From Methanomassiliicoccales archaeon (GTDB lineage Archaea > Thermoplasmatota > Thermoplasmata > Methanomassiliicoccales > JACIVX01): 34,936 nt of DNA. Below the pieces are notes generated by a model. The model did no database searches. It was not told the DNA's origin and worked only from the letters and a program-made list of their open reading frames with translations. The stretch lies in the NCBI GenBank assembly GCA_014361295.1, contig JACIVX010000003.1:1-34936 (forward strand), in the 5' to 3' direction. Numbering within the stretch: the stretch's first letter is position 1; each line of letters opens with the position of its first letter. Made by a program: the position numbers and the translations under genes. Below, piece after piece: positions 23,930 to 33,972 of this stretch.

Positions 23930-25330
23930 GTGGCGGAAGATATTGAAGAAAAAATACGGCGCTTGAGAGAATTGGGTAGAGTTTCTGTTGAGGAAAAAGA
24001 AGAGAAAAAGGCCCCCACTCCTATTGCAGGGCCTTCTCCTCCCAGAAAGCCTTCGAGATTAGGAAGGCTCAGGGAAAAAGAAAGACGTAAGAGAATCATT
24101 ATAGGTGCATCTATCATTGCTGTCATCATCATTGCTGTTGTTATTGGATTATATACCACATATCAAAATCGTGCTGCAGAGAAGCTTCAAGAGGCCAAAC
24201 TTGCAAAGATTAAAGAAGTTAACCAGTATTTTACCGGGGAGCTTGAGAATGATCCTATGAAAGCCCAGCTGATAAATCAAATTAACCAGGCAAAAAGTAT
24301 AGACGAGCTTGAAAAGATAAATGTCAAGGCAATAGCAGAGCAAAGAAAAGCTCAACTGGAACAAGAACGTCTTCAGAGGGAGTTCCAGCAGGCAAAAGCT
24401 ACAAAACTGACGCAAATAGAGCAATCTTTTGAACTTCTTCTTTCTCAGCCGCTCCCAGAGGATATAAAGAGTGAGGCTGTTCAAGCTTATAACCAATTAA
24501 AGGAGAGAGTTAATTCCGCAAAAACAAAAGATGAAGTATCTTTAATTGACCCCAACCCGTACTTGCTCGAGCTATGGAGAAAATATTACTACTACCTCAT
24601 AGATAACACACCTACACAAAAGGTTATCCTCAAGAAAGGAACAGAAAAAAGTGTATACACAAAAACAGAGGCAAAGTACATGCTCAGCAAAGTTACAGAT
24701 TTCACCGAACTTCTCCAGTACACAATAGAGAAAGCTGAAATGGTGCAAGTTGCTTTGGTCTTACCAAGGGAGAACGTTAATGGTGCCTTCCTTTCCTCAG
24801 GAGACAAGATAAAGATCTTTGCCCAAATAAACTCCACAGTTATTAGGAAGATAGCAGATGAGGGATATGTAAATATGGTTCTCTTCCTGACTGATTCCGG
24901 TGTAATTGCAATATCCGAGTCACAGCAGGAAACTAAGAATATACAAACAACTTCGGATACATCATATTCGGATAGCTACTCTGAGAACTATGCTCCAGGA
25001 GACCAATCAATCTCTTACGAGCAGAGTACAGAGGAAAGCCATTCCGTAAGCCAATCAAGCTCACAGACGGTAAGTGCATCTTACACTTACAATGTGAAGC
25101 TAAACGAGATATTAAAGGCCATTGCGGCCAACAAGATTGCCGCAGCTGATGAAGTTAGGGAACAGCTCTCGAGATACAAGCTGAACTTGTTTGACCTTGA
25201 ACAAAGCACTGGATTGCTGGCTACAGACCCCACTGCTAAAGTTTTGGTAATAGTTGAAGTCCCGGCAGAATTCGTTGAAGACCTCCTTAAGTATAGAAAC
25301 GCCCTCTATGTAACAAAGATTACTGGGTGA
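23930..25330 (+). CDS. Membrane-anchored coiled-coil protein of a type IV pilus-like locus (DUF515-like)
   Basis: The GTG at 23930 with GGTGGTG upstream gives 466 residues; the longer frame from 23897 has no ribosome binding site. A basic cytosolic N-terminus (EEKIRRLRELGR, KPSRLGRLREKERRKR) is followed by one TM helix (56-78) and an outside Gln/Lys-rich coiled coil (90-200). Next come a Tyr-rich part, a Ser/Gln/Thr-rich linker near 345-390 and a mixed C-terminal domain. It resembles archaeal DUF515 proteins, by memory only. It is the first gene of the KlbA ATPase operon and the next gene overlaps it by about 4 bases, so it probably spans the envelope as part of a pilus or secretion machine. 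Confidence 0.6.
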   Translation: MAEDIEEKIRRLRELGRVSVEEKEEKKAPTPIAGPSPPRKPSRLGRLREKERRKRIIIGASIIAVIIIAVVIGLYTTYQNRAAEKLQEAKLAKIKEVNQYFTGELENDPMKAQLINQINQAKSIDELEKINVKAIAEQRKAQLEQERLQREFQQAKATKLTQIEQSFELLLSQPLPEDIKSEAVQAYNQLKERVNSAKTKDEVSLIDPNPYLLELWRKYYYYLIDNTPTQKVILKKGTEKSVYTKTEAKYMLSKVTDFTELLQYTIEKAEMVQVALVLPRENVNGAFLSSGDKIKIFAQINSTVIRKIADEGYVNMVLFLTDSGVIAISESQQETKNIQTTSDTSYSDSYSENYAPGDQSISYEQSTEESHSVSQSSSQTVSASYTYNVKLNEILKAIAANKIAAADEVREQLSRYKLNLFDLEQSTGLLATDPTAKVLVIVEVPAEFVEDLLKYRNALYVTKITG

Positions 25331-25335
25331 TTGGG

Positions 25336-26232
25336 ATGGTAAGGAGGATACTTTCGCTTTTTTTCCTTATTTTGCTAGTTTCGGGGTTAGTTAATGCGCA
25401 AGAAAGTGTTAACGCATCCGCCACGGTTGATTTAAACGTTACCTTGGTTAATGCTGGCCCATTTTACAAATTCGTTTTAATAAATCCTGATTACGAATAC
25501 ACTCTGGTTAGAAAAGGTGGAGAGATTGGGATTGTAAACAACATGGGGTTCTGGATTGCCCCGTATGAAACGCTTCAGGTGAATGTGAGGATTAGTGAAC
25601 CTTTATCTGCAGCTGCGGTAAGTGGAGTGGAAGGGCCAAACCTGTTTTATGACCCTATTTACCCCGAGCTTATTCTTTATCCTCAGAAGTACTATGCAGT
25701 TGACACATTCTTTATTTCAGACGGCTATGTGAAAGTGCTTAAATACAGCGGAACGGTCAAAGTAACAATAGAAAATCCCTCACCGGAAAATACAAAATAT
25801 ATTGCCATGGGACTGCCGGTGCTCTTTGAAGGGGCTGAAATTGGGGACTTTACTCCGGAGTACACAATGAAGTACAGTGAATATGTTAGCACTATTCTCT
25901 CCCAATACGCCCAATACGTTGGGGACTACATGCCAAAGTACTTGGACAGAGAGTCTGAGGATGGTTTGACTGATCTCTCGGAGCTTTCTTCCAGAATAGT
26001 TGTTTCTTCAGGAACTGGTTTACTTGCAGGTAGCAAAGAAGAACCCGAATTGGGGGAGATATCTAAAAAACCTGAGCTAAAATTTGACTATCCTATCTGG
26101 ATAGTGGTTTTAGGAAATAAGTTTGAAATTACTTATAATGTTAAATGGAACAATCTTATGCGGGTGGGGGGCTTTGGAGGAGAAAAAGAAAAAACGTTCA
26201 GGATTGTCATGGATAGAGGAGATCTTAAGTGA
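25336..26232 (+). CDS. Secreted protein of the pilus-like operon
   Basis: ATG 25336 has GGTGAT four bases upstream. The 298-residue product opens with a signal peptide ([19 protein letters not shown]). The mature region is beta-rich with no other TM segment, containing [20 protein letters not shown], and a long helix around [18 protein letters not shown]. No family recognised. It overlaps the KlbA gene by about 59 bases and follows the coiled-coil membrane protein immediately, so it is likely an outer component or assembly factor of the same surface machine. Confidence 0.65.
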   Translation: MVRRILSLFFLILLVSGLVNAQESVNASATVDLNVTLVNAGPFYKFVLINPDYEYTLVRKGGEIGIVNNMGFWIAPYETLQVNVRISEPLSAAAVSGVEGPNLFYDPIYPELILYPQKYYAVDTFFISDGYVKVLKYSGTVKVTIENPSPENTKYIAMGLPVLFEGAEIGDFTPEYTMKYSEYVSTILSQYAQYVGDYMPKYLDRESEDGLTDLSELSSRIVVSSGTGLLAGSKEEPELGEISKKPELKFDYPIWIVVLGNKFEITYNVKWNNLMRVGGFGGEKEKTFRIVMDRGDLK

Positions 26233-29200
26233 AGAAGCGGTTCCGTTAGATAACCTCATAAAAAAAGGAGAGCAAACGGAAGAAAAGCCTGAGGTCAAGG
26301 AAGAGCTAGCTCCGATTACACCAGAAATTAAAACTCCTTCAAAACCTGTATTGACAGAGGATAGGGGTGGAACCAGCTTACAGGACATACTAAAGTCCAC
26401 AAGGGGATCCCCAAGTGTTCCCATTCCCACTTATTCAGGGGAAGAGGCGGAAGTTCTTGATGTGTATGGAAATGTGAGAATCCTTAGAGTTAAGGGGGAG
26501 CCCATTCCAATCTATGAAATACGCCTTCCAAAATTAAGTGAAGAGGAAGAAAAGCTAGTAAAAATCGTCAGAGACAGGGCAATTGCAGAAATACAAATAG
26601 ATCCTGAGAGCATTCCCGATCCGGAGGAGAGGAGAAGGATATTTGGAAGGGCTGTTAAAAACATAATGCGTGAACTTGCCCCCGCCCTTTCCGAGGCAAG
26701 AATGGAAGTTCTTGTAAATTTGGTCGTCCAGAACATGATAGGTTACGGAAAACTTGACCCCCTTGTTAGAGATGATAACCTGGAAGAAGTCATGGTAATA
26801 GGAACGAGAAAACCCGTATATGTGTGGCACAGAAAGTTCTACATGTGTAAAACTAACGTTGTTTTTGAGGATGAGAGGGAAATACTAAACATCATTGAGC
26901 GTATAGCAAGGCAAGTAGGGAGAAGAATTGATCAGCAAGCTCCGCTTTTAGATGCCCGTTTGCCCGACGGAAGTAGAGTAAATGCGACCATTAGGCCGGT
27001 TAGTTTAGACGGGCCTACGTTGACCATAAGAAAATTCAAAAAAGACCCCCTTACGATAATTTATCTCCTGAAGTACGGCACATTTAACTTGGAAGTTGCG
27101 TCTCTGCTTTGGATTTTTATTGATGGTCTTGGAGTGAAGCCCGCAAACGTCCTCGTTGCCGGAGGTACCGGTTCGGGTAAGACTACTACTCTTAACTCAC
27201 TGGCAATGTTCATTCCCCCCAGTGAGCGTGTCATAAGTATTGAAGATACAGCAGAACTTCAACTACCAATTGAACACTGGGTAAGGCTCGAAACAAGGCC
27301 TCCGAACATAGAAGGAAGGGGAGAAATAACCATGGATGATCTCGTCAAGAACACTTTGAGAATGCGTCCGGACAGGATTATCGTAGGTGAGGTCAGAGGA
27401 CCAGAGGCAAGAACAATGTTCACGGCAATGAACACGGGTCATAATGGTGCCCTTTATGACTTTTCCGTTATTCAGCTCTCTGACAGTAGGTTTGTCCTTA
27501 TTGGGGATTTGGTGGAAGAGCTTTTCAAAAAATACTCAGACAGAATTGAGAGATACAAGGATCTTGAGTATATAGTCCTTGAGGAAAAGGATCGCTTCGA
27601 AGTTGTTAGTGTTGGAGCTGACCTTAAAGCGGGCAAGCACGTAGTTTCAAGAGTATGGAGGAGGAAAGTAAGGGAAGGAGAGAAGCTAATGCGCATACGA
27701 ACAAGGACTGGTAATGAGGTTATTCTGACCAAGACCCATCCCTTCTTTGTGTTCTCTAACGGGGATGTCGTGAGAAAAGAAGCTGGAAAGATTAGTGTTG
27801 GAGATAGGGTTGCTGTAATGATGCGCCCACCCAAGCCGCCCCAGCGTAAAGCCCTTGTGGATCCAAACATTTACGTAGGAATAAGTGATTACTACCTTGT
27901 TCCTAATGGAAATGGAATGGTAAAGGTTCCAAACAATGGACTTCCGCCAGAAAATGCCGAATATCTGCTCTCTATTAACTCAAATCCTGTGAAATTGGTT
28001 AGGGAAGTGGACGGCGATCTTGCCTATATTGCTGGAGTACTCCTCGGCGACGGTTATATAGCTTCCAATGGCTACCACCTCTCAGCCACTTTTGATGATG
28101 AAGGATATAGGAATGCCTTTGTAAATGCTATCTCGAAGTTTCTGCCGGAGTATTCTCCGCAGACAAAGATCAGTGGAAAGTGTACTGTTGTAACAGTTGG
28201 TTCCAAAATCTTTGCTGAGATGCTCTTGAGGATATTCGGCATACCTAAGGGCAAGAAGTCTGAAGTCTGGGATGTTCCGGATGTTGTTCTTTCTCATGAC
28301 GACCTTGTAAGGTACTTCATAGCTGGAGTGTTTGATGCTGATGGATATGTGGATGAGAGCGGACCTTCTATTATTCTAACAACAAAGAGTGAAAATGCGG
28401 CAAGAAAGATATGGTATGCACTTCAGAGACTTGGAATAATAAGCACGGTCTCCCGTGTGAAGAACAGAGGCTTCAAGAAGGGAGAAATTTTCAGAATAAC
28501 TATAAGCGGGGTTGAGGATCTCAGGAAGTTCAAGAGCCTTATACCGCTCCATCATTCGAAGAAGGTTGCCAAACTTGAAGAGATTCTGAAGACTAAGAGG
28601 GCTTATCGTGGAAGGAGAACCTACCGCGTTCCAATCTCCGGGGAAATGATAAGACCCCTACGTTTGAGGCTGAACCTTACCGTGGCTGAGCTGTCAAAAC
28701 TAGCCTCTCACTATGCAGGAGAAAAAGTTTCCGAGAGTCTCATCAGACATATTGAGAAAAACAGATCAAACGAGATAAGGCGGTCTGCACTCAGAGGCAT
28801 TGCCCTTGCTCTTCAGCAGGTTGCCAAGGATGCTGGTGACGAAGACGCTTGGGTAATGGCAAAAAGACTCCAGCTGATTGCCGAGGGGGACGTTTACTGG
28901 GATGAGGTTATAAGTGTTGAAGAAGTTGATCCTAAGGAGCTGGGAATTGAGTACCTCTATGATCTTACAGTGGAAGAGGATCACAACTATGTTGCCAATG
29001 GAATACTGGTGTCAAACTGTATGGGCACGATTCACTCCAATTCGGCCAGAGAAACAATCGTAAGGCTTGAGAGCCCGCCAATGAGTGTTCCAAGAATCAT
29101 GATTCCTGCTTTGGATGTCATCATAATGCAGGTGAGGTTCAACAACAGAAAGAAAGGAACGATAAGAAGGATTACAGAGATAGCGGAAGTTTCCGGAATA

Positions 29201-29512
29201 GAAGGAGAAAGCGTTCAGCTGAACACCATCTATAAGTACAATCCGGCAAAAGACGAGCTCTATCCAACTGGAGTGCCAAGTAGGTTCCTGAACCAGCTTG
29301 CAGAGCATACTGGTTTAACAATGGAGGAACTCCTAGAAGAGAGGCTGAAGAGGGAAGTTGTCCTCCAGTGGATGGTAGAGAAAGGAATAAGGAGCATAGA
29401 AGAAGTTGGCCATTACATTAGGGAATTTTACATTGATCAAGAATCGTTGCTGAGAAAGATAGAGAATGACGCTTCAGTTGAACTGACTGAAAAAGTTAGA
29501 ACGGTCGTCTAG
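26174..29512 (+). CDS. klbA: KlbA-type secretion/type IV pilus ATPase, split by an intein
   Basis: Cytosolic hexameric VirB11/PilT-class ATPase that drives assembly of a type IV pilus-like structure. TTG 26174 follows GGGTGGGGGG; the start is uncertain because it lies inside the preceding gene. The host protein (about 589 residues after intein removal) has [18 protein letters not shown] (Walker A), [12 protein letters not shown] (Asp box), [14 protein letters not shown] (Walker B) and, after the intein, [12 protein letters not shown] (His box). A 523-residue intein interrupts it at HNG/CMG. Two TadC-like membrane proteins follow. The secreted substrate cannot be told from this locus. Confidence 0.9.
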   Translation: MEEKKKKRSGLSWIEEILSEEAVPLDNLIKKGEQTEEKPEVKEELAPITPEIKTPSKPVLTEDRGGTSLQDILKSTRGSPSVPIPTYSGEEAEVLDVYGNVRILRVKGEPIPIYEIRLPKLSEEEEKLVKIVRDRAIAEIQIDPESIPDPEERRRIFGRAVKNIMRELAPALSEARMEVLVNLVVQNMIGYGKLDPLVRDDNLEEVMVIGTRKPVYVWHRKFYMCKTNVVFEDEREILNIIERIARQVGRRIDQQAPLLDARLPDGSRVNATIRPVSLDGPTLTIRKFKKDPLTIIYLLKYGTFNLEVASLLWIFIDGLGVKPANVLVAGGTGSGKTTTLNSLAMFIPPSERVISIEDTAELQLPIEHWVRLETRPPNIEGRGEITMDDLVKNTLRMRPDRIIVGEVRGPEARTMFTAMNTGHNGALYDFSVIQLSDSRFVLIGDLVEELFKKYSDRIERYKDLEYIVLEEKDRFEVVSVGADLKAGKHVVSRVWRRKVREGEKLMRIRTRTGNEVILTKTHPFFVFSNGDVVRKEAGKISVGDRVAVMMRPPKPPQRKALVDPNIYVGISDYYLVPNGNGMVKVPNNGLPPENAEYLLSINSNPVKLVREVDGDLAYIAGVLLGDGYIASNGYHLSATFDDEGYRNAFVNAISKFLPEYSPQTKISGKCTVVTVGSKIFAEMLLRIFGIPKGKKSEVWDVPDVVLSHDDLVRYFIAGVFDADGYVDESGPSIILTTKSENAARKIWYALQRLGIISTVSRVKNRGFKKGEIFRITISGVEDLRKFKSLIPLHHSKKVAKLEEILKTKRAYRGRRTYRVPISGEMIRPLRLRLNLTVAELSKLASHYAGEKVSESLIRHIEKNRSNEIRRSALRGIALALQQVAKDAGDEDAWVMAKRLQLIAEGDVYWDEVISVEEVDPKELGIEYLYDLTVEEDHNYVANGILVSNCMGTIHSNSARETIVRLESPPMSVPRIMIPALDVIIMQVRFNNRKKGTIRRITEIAEVSGIEGESVQLNTIYKYNPAKDELYPTGVPSRFLNQLAEHTGLTMEELLEERLKREVVLQWMVEKGIRSIEEVGHYIREFYIDQESLLRKIENDASVELTEKVRTVV
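27449..29017 (+). mobile_element. Ala1-type (class 2) KlbA intein with LAGLIDADG endonuclease
   Basis: Boundaries come from the host motif [14 protein letters not shown]: the intein starts [10 protein letters not shown] and ends ILVSN before Cys+1, 523 codons, inserted in the His-box motif. Splicing blocks are visible: B region [15 protein letters not shown] with His, and [21 protein letters not shown]. Dodecapeptides [13 protein letters not shown] and [13 protein letters not shown] show an intact LAGLIDADG homing endonuclease. Residue 1 is Ala, not Cys or Ser, and the residue before the last Asn is Ser, not His. Known KlbA inteins with Ala1 splice by direct attack of the +1 Cys, without an N-terminal nucleophile. 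Confidence 0.92.
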
Positions 29513-29522
29513 GTGAGAGGAC

Positions 29523-30584
29523 TTGGGAATAAAAGAAAAAATCCTTGGATTCTTTGAAAGGTTGGGTAAAAAAACTATAGAAGTTAGCGAACGCCCTATT
29601 TCGAGAATTCCTAGAACATTGACTCTTCAGGAGAGACTTCAGCTTCTGAAAAAACTTCAGGAAGAGGTCTCCCAAGAGAGGGAAGAACGGTTTGAGAAAG
29701 AGCTTGAAGAGATTGTTGAATGGAGAAAAAAAGAGCTGGGGAAATCTTTCACTCATAGATTCTCGGAATTCATGCTTAGGCACTTTAAGGGCCCGGTTGA
29801 GTCATTTACCAGGTCTATAAAGGGACTTGACTATGATCTCCTGAGGGCAAACATTAAAATGAGTAAAGAGCAGTTCGTTGCGTTGATGTTGGGTGTTTCC
29901 ATTTTCACGGCAATTTTTGCTTTTTTGGTTGGCATTCTTCTTTATATGCCTATTGATATCTCTCTGATGCTGGGGATACTGGGTTTTGTTGGTGGATTCC
30001 TGTATATGAGAAACTACCCCAAAATAGTATGGCGGAGAAGGGTTGTAGAGGTAGAAAAAGCTCTTCCCTATGTTTTGAGACACATGGCATCGCTCTTAAG
30101 TGCCGGTGTTGGCATAGCTGAGGCAATGGTGTCAGTTGCCAATGCCGATTATGGTCCAATCTCTGAGGAATTTGAGCTTATGATAAGAGAGATGCATGGT
30201 GGCACGTCGTTTGAGGATGCACTGACCAGGTTTGAGGAAAAGATGTCCTCTGAAAGCGTTAGCAGAGTCGTGAAGCAGATCCTTAGGGCCACAAAATTTG
30301 GTGGAAACCTGGCGGATACTCTTTACAAACTTGCTGAGGACTTTTCCTTTGAATACCGGATGAAGCTCGTGGAATACATCCAAAAAGTAAACGGTGTCGC
30401 CTTTGTCTATATGTTCATAACCATAATAATGCCCACGTTATTCGTTGTGGCTATACTGGCTGCTTCTTTAATGAATAGGGGGCTAGCGATGCCTGTTGAG
30501 GGATTGGCAGTCATTCTGCTGTTTGGATTTCCGGCTATTTCAACACTAGTCGTATTTATGATAAAACGTAGTGAGCCGAGGTGA
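29523..30584 (+). CDS. TadC/GspF-like pilus assembly membrane protein 1
   Basis: The 353 residues begin at TTG 29523, with AGGTGAGAGG upstream, 10 bases after klbA. A charged cytosolic N-terminus is followed by a membrane hairpin (FVALMLGVSIFTAIFAFLVG and MLGILGFVGGFLYM). The cytosolic T2SSF domain has LPYVLRHMASLLSAGVGIAE, RVVKQILRATKFGGNL and the LYKLAEDFSFEYRM helices, and two C-terminal TM segments follow (FVYMFITIIMPTLFVVAIL and LAVILLFGFPAISTLVVFM). This is the platform protein pattern that works with the KlbA ATPase. Confidence 0.88.
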   Translation: MGIKEKILGFFERLGKKTIEVSERPISRIPRTLTLQERLQLLKKLQEEVSQEREERFEKELEEIVEWRKKELGKSFTHRFSEFMLRHFKGPVESFTRSIKGLDYDLLRANIKMSKEQFVALMLGVSIFTAIFAFLVGILLYMPIDISLMLGILGFVGGFLYMRNYPKIVWRRRVVEVEKALPYVLRHMASLLSAGVGIAEAMVSVANADYGPISEEFELMIREMHGGTSFEDALTRFEEKMSSESVSRVVKQILRATKFGGNLADTLYKLAEDFSFEYRMKLVEYIQKVNGVAFVYMFITIIMPTLFVVAILAASLMNRGLAMPVEGLAVILLFGFPAISTLVVFMIKRSEPR

Positions 30585-30590
30585 TTAAAT

Positions 30591-31511
30591 TTGGCCGAAA
30601 TTAAATTCCTCCGACCTCTTGCGAAGGCCCTTGAAAAAGTACTTCCCCAGAGGTGGGTTAGAAGATATGAGCTCTTTTTGTATTCAGCGGGAATATCATT
30701 TTTGGCGCTTGAATTTTTGCTGGTATCTTTACTACTGGCATCCGTTGTAGGGGTAATAGTTTTCATTCTGTCTCCAGTCAAGATCTACGCAATTCCACTA
30801 TCTCTTGCGGTGTTTTTGGGAATTGCGTATGTTTATCCATACTACCTCCTATCCAAGAAGATAGAAGACATGGAAAAAAATCTTCCCGATGCGTTCTTCT
30901 ACATTGCAAGCTCTTTGAGAGCAGGTGTTTCTTTCTCAGAGGCTTTAGAGGAAGCTTCAACTGCGAGGTTTGGGGCATTGACGGAAGAATTCAAGAGAAC
31001 CGTGCAGGAGATAAAGAAGGGCAGATCAACAATAGAAGCTCTAAAAGCTTTTGCAATAAGAAATAGGAAATCTTCGATAATTTACCGCTCTACGATGATT
31101 ATCTTGGAGGCTTATGAAAGAGGAGCCCCAATGGCGGATGTGCTTGTGGCAGTTGCCAACGACGTCCGTGAAATACTGAGAATAAAAAAGGAGAGGAAAG
31201 CTTCGACTGGAATGCAGGCAATGTTCTTTATAATTGCAAGTGGGTTCATAGGGCCAGCTATCCTAGGAATTGTTTCCCAAATTATGAATAGCATGAGTTC
31301 TCCCGAAATGGGGTTTACTCTGCCCTTAGAAGCGATAGGAAATATTTCCCTTGCGTTCGTGGCAATACAGGCCATAGTTTCAGGCTTGGGGATTGGAATA
31401 ATAAGAGAAGGGAAGTTCTCCGCAGGCTTCAAATACAGCGCAATGCTGGCTATACTTGGAGAGATAATATTCCTTGTGGCTACCAGGGTTCAGATATCAG
31501 GCTTCATGTGA
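30591..31511 (+). CDS. TadC/GspF-like pilus assembly membrane protein 2
   Basis: The 306 residues start at TTG 30591 with GGTGAT five bases upstream. They form a second T2SSF platform protein: TM segments near 42-85 (EFLLVSLLLASVVGVIVFIL and PLSLAVFLGIAYVYPYYL), cytosolic core LPDAFFYIASSLRAGVSFSE and YRSTMIILEAYERGAPMADV, and C-terminal TM segments around 208-305. It overlaps the FKBP gene by 15 bases at the 3' end. Paired platform proteins next to KlbA are typical of archaeal type IV pili; no pilin or prepilin peptidase gene is seen here. Confidence 0.87.
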   Translation: MAEIKFLRPLAKALEKVLPQRWVRRYELFLYSAGISFLALEFLLVSLLLASVVGVIVFILSPVKIYAIPLSLAVFLGIAYVYPYYLLSKKIEDMEKNLPDAFFYIASSLRAGVSFSEALEEASTARFGALTEEFKRTVQEIKKGRSTIEALKAFAIRNRKSSIIYRSTMIILEAYERGAPMADVLVAVANDVREILRIKKERKASTGMQAMFFIIASGFIGPAILGIVSQIMNSMSSPEMGFTLPLEAIGNISLAFVAIQAIVSGLGIGIIREGKFSAGFKYSAMLAILGEIIFLVATRVQISGFM

Positions 31512-31979
31512 TTCTGGCTTTGCCTTTTCTATATCCACTATTTCCACTTCAAATATTACTGTTTTCCCTGCCAATGGGTGGTTGAAGTCTAAAGTAACGC
31601 TTTCTTCTGTAATTGCTGTTATCCTTGCTATTCCGCTGTCGGTCATTATGTATGCTCCCTCGGTGGGTTCTATGCCGGCCTTTTCAAACTCACTTTTTGG
31701 AACGTCAACTATCAAGTCTTCCCTCGGCATTCCGTAACCCTTTTCGGGAGGGACCACTATAGTTTTCTTCTCTCCAACTCCCATCCCTACAAGGGCTTCA
31801 TCCATTCCGGGGATAAGTTCGCCAACACCTACATTAGCACCCAGAGGCCCATATGTCCTGTCTTCCACATAAATGCCAGCTTCTTTAGCGATATCCTCAT
31901 AAGTTGTATCGAATATCTCCCCGTTTTCAAACTTCCCAACGTAGTTAAAAACCACGAAATCTCCTTTTTCAACTTTCAT
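31497..31979 (-). CDS. FKBP-type peptidyl-prolyl cis-trans isomerase (SlyD-like)
   Basis: The 160 residues start at CAT 31977-31979 with GGTTGGTGA upstream; a 5-residue longer frame has no good ribosome binding site. The order is an FKBP core (MKVEKGDFVVFNYVGKFENG), the YEDIAKEAG part, GELIPGMDEALVGMGVGEKK, PPEKGYG, then an inserted flap domain typical of archaeal/SlyD proteins and the final FNHPLAGKTVIFEVEIV. It isomerises X-Pro bonds and acts as a folding chaperone in the cytosol. It converges on the pilus operon. Confidence 0.93.
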   Translation of the reverse strand: MKVEKGDFVVFNYVGKFENGEIFDTTYEDIAKEAGIYVEDRTYGPLGANVGVGELIPGMDEALVGMGVGEKKTIVVPPEKGYGMPREDLIVDVPKSEFEKAGIEPTEGAYIMTDSGIARITAITEESVTLDFNHPLAGKTVIFEVEIVDIEKAKPESHEA

Positions 31980-32062
31980 TTTTTCACCAACCAAATTTCT
32001 TCGAGCTTAACTCCTCCGCGGCCTTTATAACATTTTTGGTCAGCATTATACAAGTTTGTGAC

Positions 32063-32077
32063 AAAGTATATATACCT
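32063..32077 (+). promoter_or_regulatory. TATA-box promoter with flanking repeats
   Basis: AAAGTATATATACCT is a strong TATA element 35 bases before ATG 32109. The odd palindrome TTTGT-G-ACAAA (32055-32065) abuts it upstream, and direct repeats TTTGGTCA at 32035-32042 and 32079-32086 flank the promoter. Confidence 0.5.
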
Positions 32078-32108
32078 CTTTGGTCAAAAAATTAATGGGT
32101 GATTTTAT

Positions 32109-32396
32109 ATGGGGGAGTTCGCAGAGATGCTTAAAAGGGAATTTGGTGGGTTGGAAGTAAAAGAAATATACTCAACGAAGCTGGGAGAGAGAAATATTGA
32201 AATACTTGAAGTTGAAGCAGGGGGTTCGAAGTTTCTTGTAATGTTTCAAGCTGAACCCAAGAAACACGACCTCCACAGGTGGTCACTCATAATAACAAGT
32301 GCAAACAATACAAGAACAATTCAAGGGATGGACACGCTGGATACGTTAAAAATGAGAATCAAAGAAAACGTAAGGGCGATAATTGAGGGCCTGTAG
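32109..32396 (+). CDS. Small cytosolic protein of unknown function
   Basis: ATG 32109 is preceded by GGGTGAT. The 95 residues run MGEFAEMLKREFGGLEVKEI, then beta strands (NIEILEVEAGGSKFLVMF), a His pair KKHDLHRW and a C-terminal helix (TLDTLKMRIKENVRAIIEGL). There is no signal peptide or TM segment. It has its own promoter and ends one base before the 3' end of the DUF2118 gene. No family recognised. Confidence 0.7.
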   Translation: MGEFAEMLKREFGGLEVKEIYSTKLGERNIEILEVEAGGSKFLVMFQAEPKKHDLHRWSLIITSANNTRTIQGMDTLDTLKMRIKENVRAIIEGL

Positions 32397-32891
32397 CTAT
32401 TCCTCGGGGAGGATGTAGTAGATATAATGGGGCCTGTTTGTGAACTCGTCGATGTAAACCACTACCCCGTTCTTTGGGGGCTTTAGGTAGTGCACTTCTC
32501 CATTTTTTGTCGTTACTGCGGCAAACGCATCGCTTTTCCTAACCCTGTTCCCCACTCCAGCTATTATTGTGGAAACAAATCCCTCCACTGGAAGCAACAT
32601 TAGCTCGTCTCCTTTATACAGCCTTATCTCTGTTCTCCTGTCCGGGAGAATTATTCTCGCATCACAGAGCATTTTATGTTCGTATTTATCCACATAGAAG
32701 TGAAACCTATCGTAGACTTCTTTTCGCAAAAATTTCGCTTTTTTAACGTCTATAAACTCCGGGAGCTTTTGTCCCTTTTGTATTCTAGCCTCTATGTTAT
32801 CTTGGATGACTATGCAGTCAACTTTTGCAGTATCCCCTTCAAAGCACTCTTCAAAGTCTGCCTCAACGAATAATTGTGGAAGCTTTTCCAT
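32397..32891 (-). CDS. DUF2118 family protein
   Basis: The 164-residue archaeal protein is consistent with DUF2118: PQLFVEADFEECFEGDTAKV, RKEVYDRFHFYVDKYEHKML, and a C-terminal biotinyl/lipoyl-like domain with LLPVEGFVSTIIAGVGNRVR, KSDAFAAVTTKNGEVHYLKP and GVVVYIDEF. Its function is unknown. ATG at 32891 has GGGTGAG upstream. The gene stands alone; bases 32892-33027 to its neighbour hold no visible gene. Confidence 0.65.
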   Translation of the reverse strand: MEKLPQLFVEADFEECFEGDTAKVDCIVIQDNIEARIQKGQKLPEFIDVKKAKFLRKEVYDRFHFYVDKYEHKMLCDARIILPDRRTEIRLYKGDELMLLPVEGFVSTIIAGVGNRVRKSDAFAAVTTKNGEVHYLKPPKNGVVVYIDEFTNRPHYIYYILPEE

Positions 32892-33027
32892 ATTCTCACC
32901 CAGTTTTTTCCAAGTTGTACGACTTTTTAAACCTATCTTTACATAATTCTACGCGATGGTTACATTATGGGGTACGGGCTGCCGGCAATATGCCTGCTAT
33001 GCATTCTCAAAAAATAGTTATGAACGA

Positions 33028-33852
33028 TTAGATGCTCCAGCTTCCCTTTTTCTTAAGCACTTCTCTTGCCCTCACCAGCCCCTGCCTTACGCACTCTTCG
33101 AGGTCTTTTCCCTCTGCGTAATAAGCCAGAAACCCTCCGGCAAAAGCGTCTCCCGCTCCGGTAGGGTCTACAATTTCCTCTACTGGAAGAGCATTGAACT
33201 TTTTGAAATCTCTCCCGTCATAAAGCAGAACTCCCTTCTCTCCCAGGGTTACCACGACAATTTTGGCTCCCCATTCATGAAGCGTTTCAGCGGCTTTTGT
33301 GACTTCAGTCTCTCCTGTTATCGTCATCGCCTCCCTCTCGTTTGGGAAGACCACCTCGACTCTTGACACTATTTCCTTCATGAGCCCTCTTTTCGTTCTG
33401 TATTCTTCCATGTAGGTTGGATTAAAATCCACGGTGATTCTTTTGCCCTCTAGCCGGTTTATTGCTTTTAACTGTTCCTCTGGAGGTATTGGTGAGATGT
33501 GGAATATTTTAGCGCTGAGGTAATCTTCTGGGATCTCTGTTTCGCCCATAGCCTTGGCAACGCCCATCTCAACCGGCGCGTCCACGCTCCCGTCTTCGTG
33601 GTAGATCATGTAGATGTGCATTGTTTTTCCTTCGAGGACGTGAACTCCCCGGATGTCGAGGATTCTTTTGAGGCTTTCCAGCCACTCCTTGGGAAAGTCC
33701 TTGCCTACCTTTGTTACCAGTCCCACCTTTGCTCCGCTTAAAGCGGCGGAAGTCGCTACCGCTGCCGCCGCTCCCCCGGGAATGATTACCTCTCTCTTGT
33801 CTGGAAAGATTATGTGGTCAATCGCTACATGTCCCAAAACTACCAGATCCAT
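33028..33852 (-). CDS. PfkB-family carbohydrate/nucleoside kinase
   Basis: The 274-residue ribokinase-fold kinase begins MDLVVLGHVAIDHIIFPDK, with IPGGAAAAVATSAALSGAKV (substrate-binding GG), KVGKDFPKEWL, VDFNPTY, VEVVFPNEREAMTITG, VVVTLGEKGVLLYDG and the catalytic DPTGAGDAFAGGF (GAGD at 232-235, catalytic Asp 235). Substrate is uncertain: archaeal members phosphorylate nucleosides or sugars; the sequence alone does not choose. ATG 33852 has a GAGGG ribosome binding site. The gene is monocistronic. Confidence 0.88.
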   Translation of the reverse strand: MDLVVLGHVAIDHIIFPDKREVIIPGGAAAAVATSAALSGAKVGLVTKVGKDFPKEWLESLKRILDIRGVHVLEGKTMHIYMIYHEDGSVDAPVEMGVAKAMGETEIPEDYLSAKIFHISPIPPEEQLKAINRLEGKRITVDFNPTYMEEYRTKRGLMKEIVSRVEVVFPNEREAMTITGETEVTKAAETLHEWGAKIVVVTLGEKGVLLYDGRDFKKFNALPVEEIVDPTGAGDAFAGGFLAYYAEGKDLEECVRQGLVRAREVLKKKGSWSI

Positions 33853-33972
33853 AGCAAGCCCTCTCTGGGCTAATCAGGTAGGGTTTATTAAAGTTCCCGA
33901 TTTCATTTTAATAAGTATGAGTTGTATAAAAATTACGAAAAAGATTAAAAACAAAGAAGCGCAATCGATACC

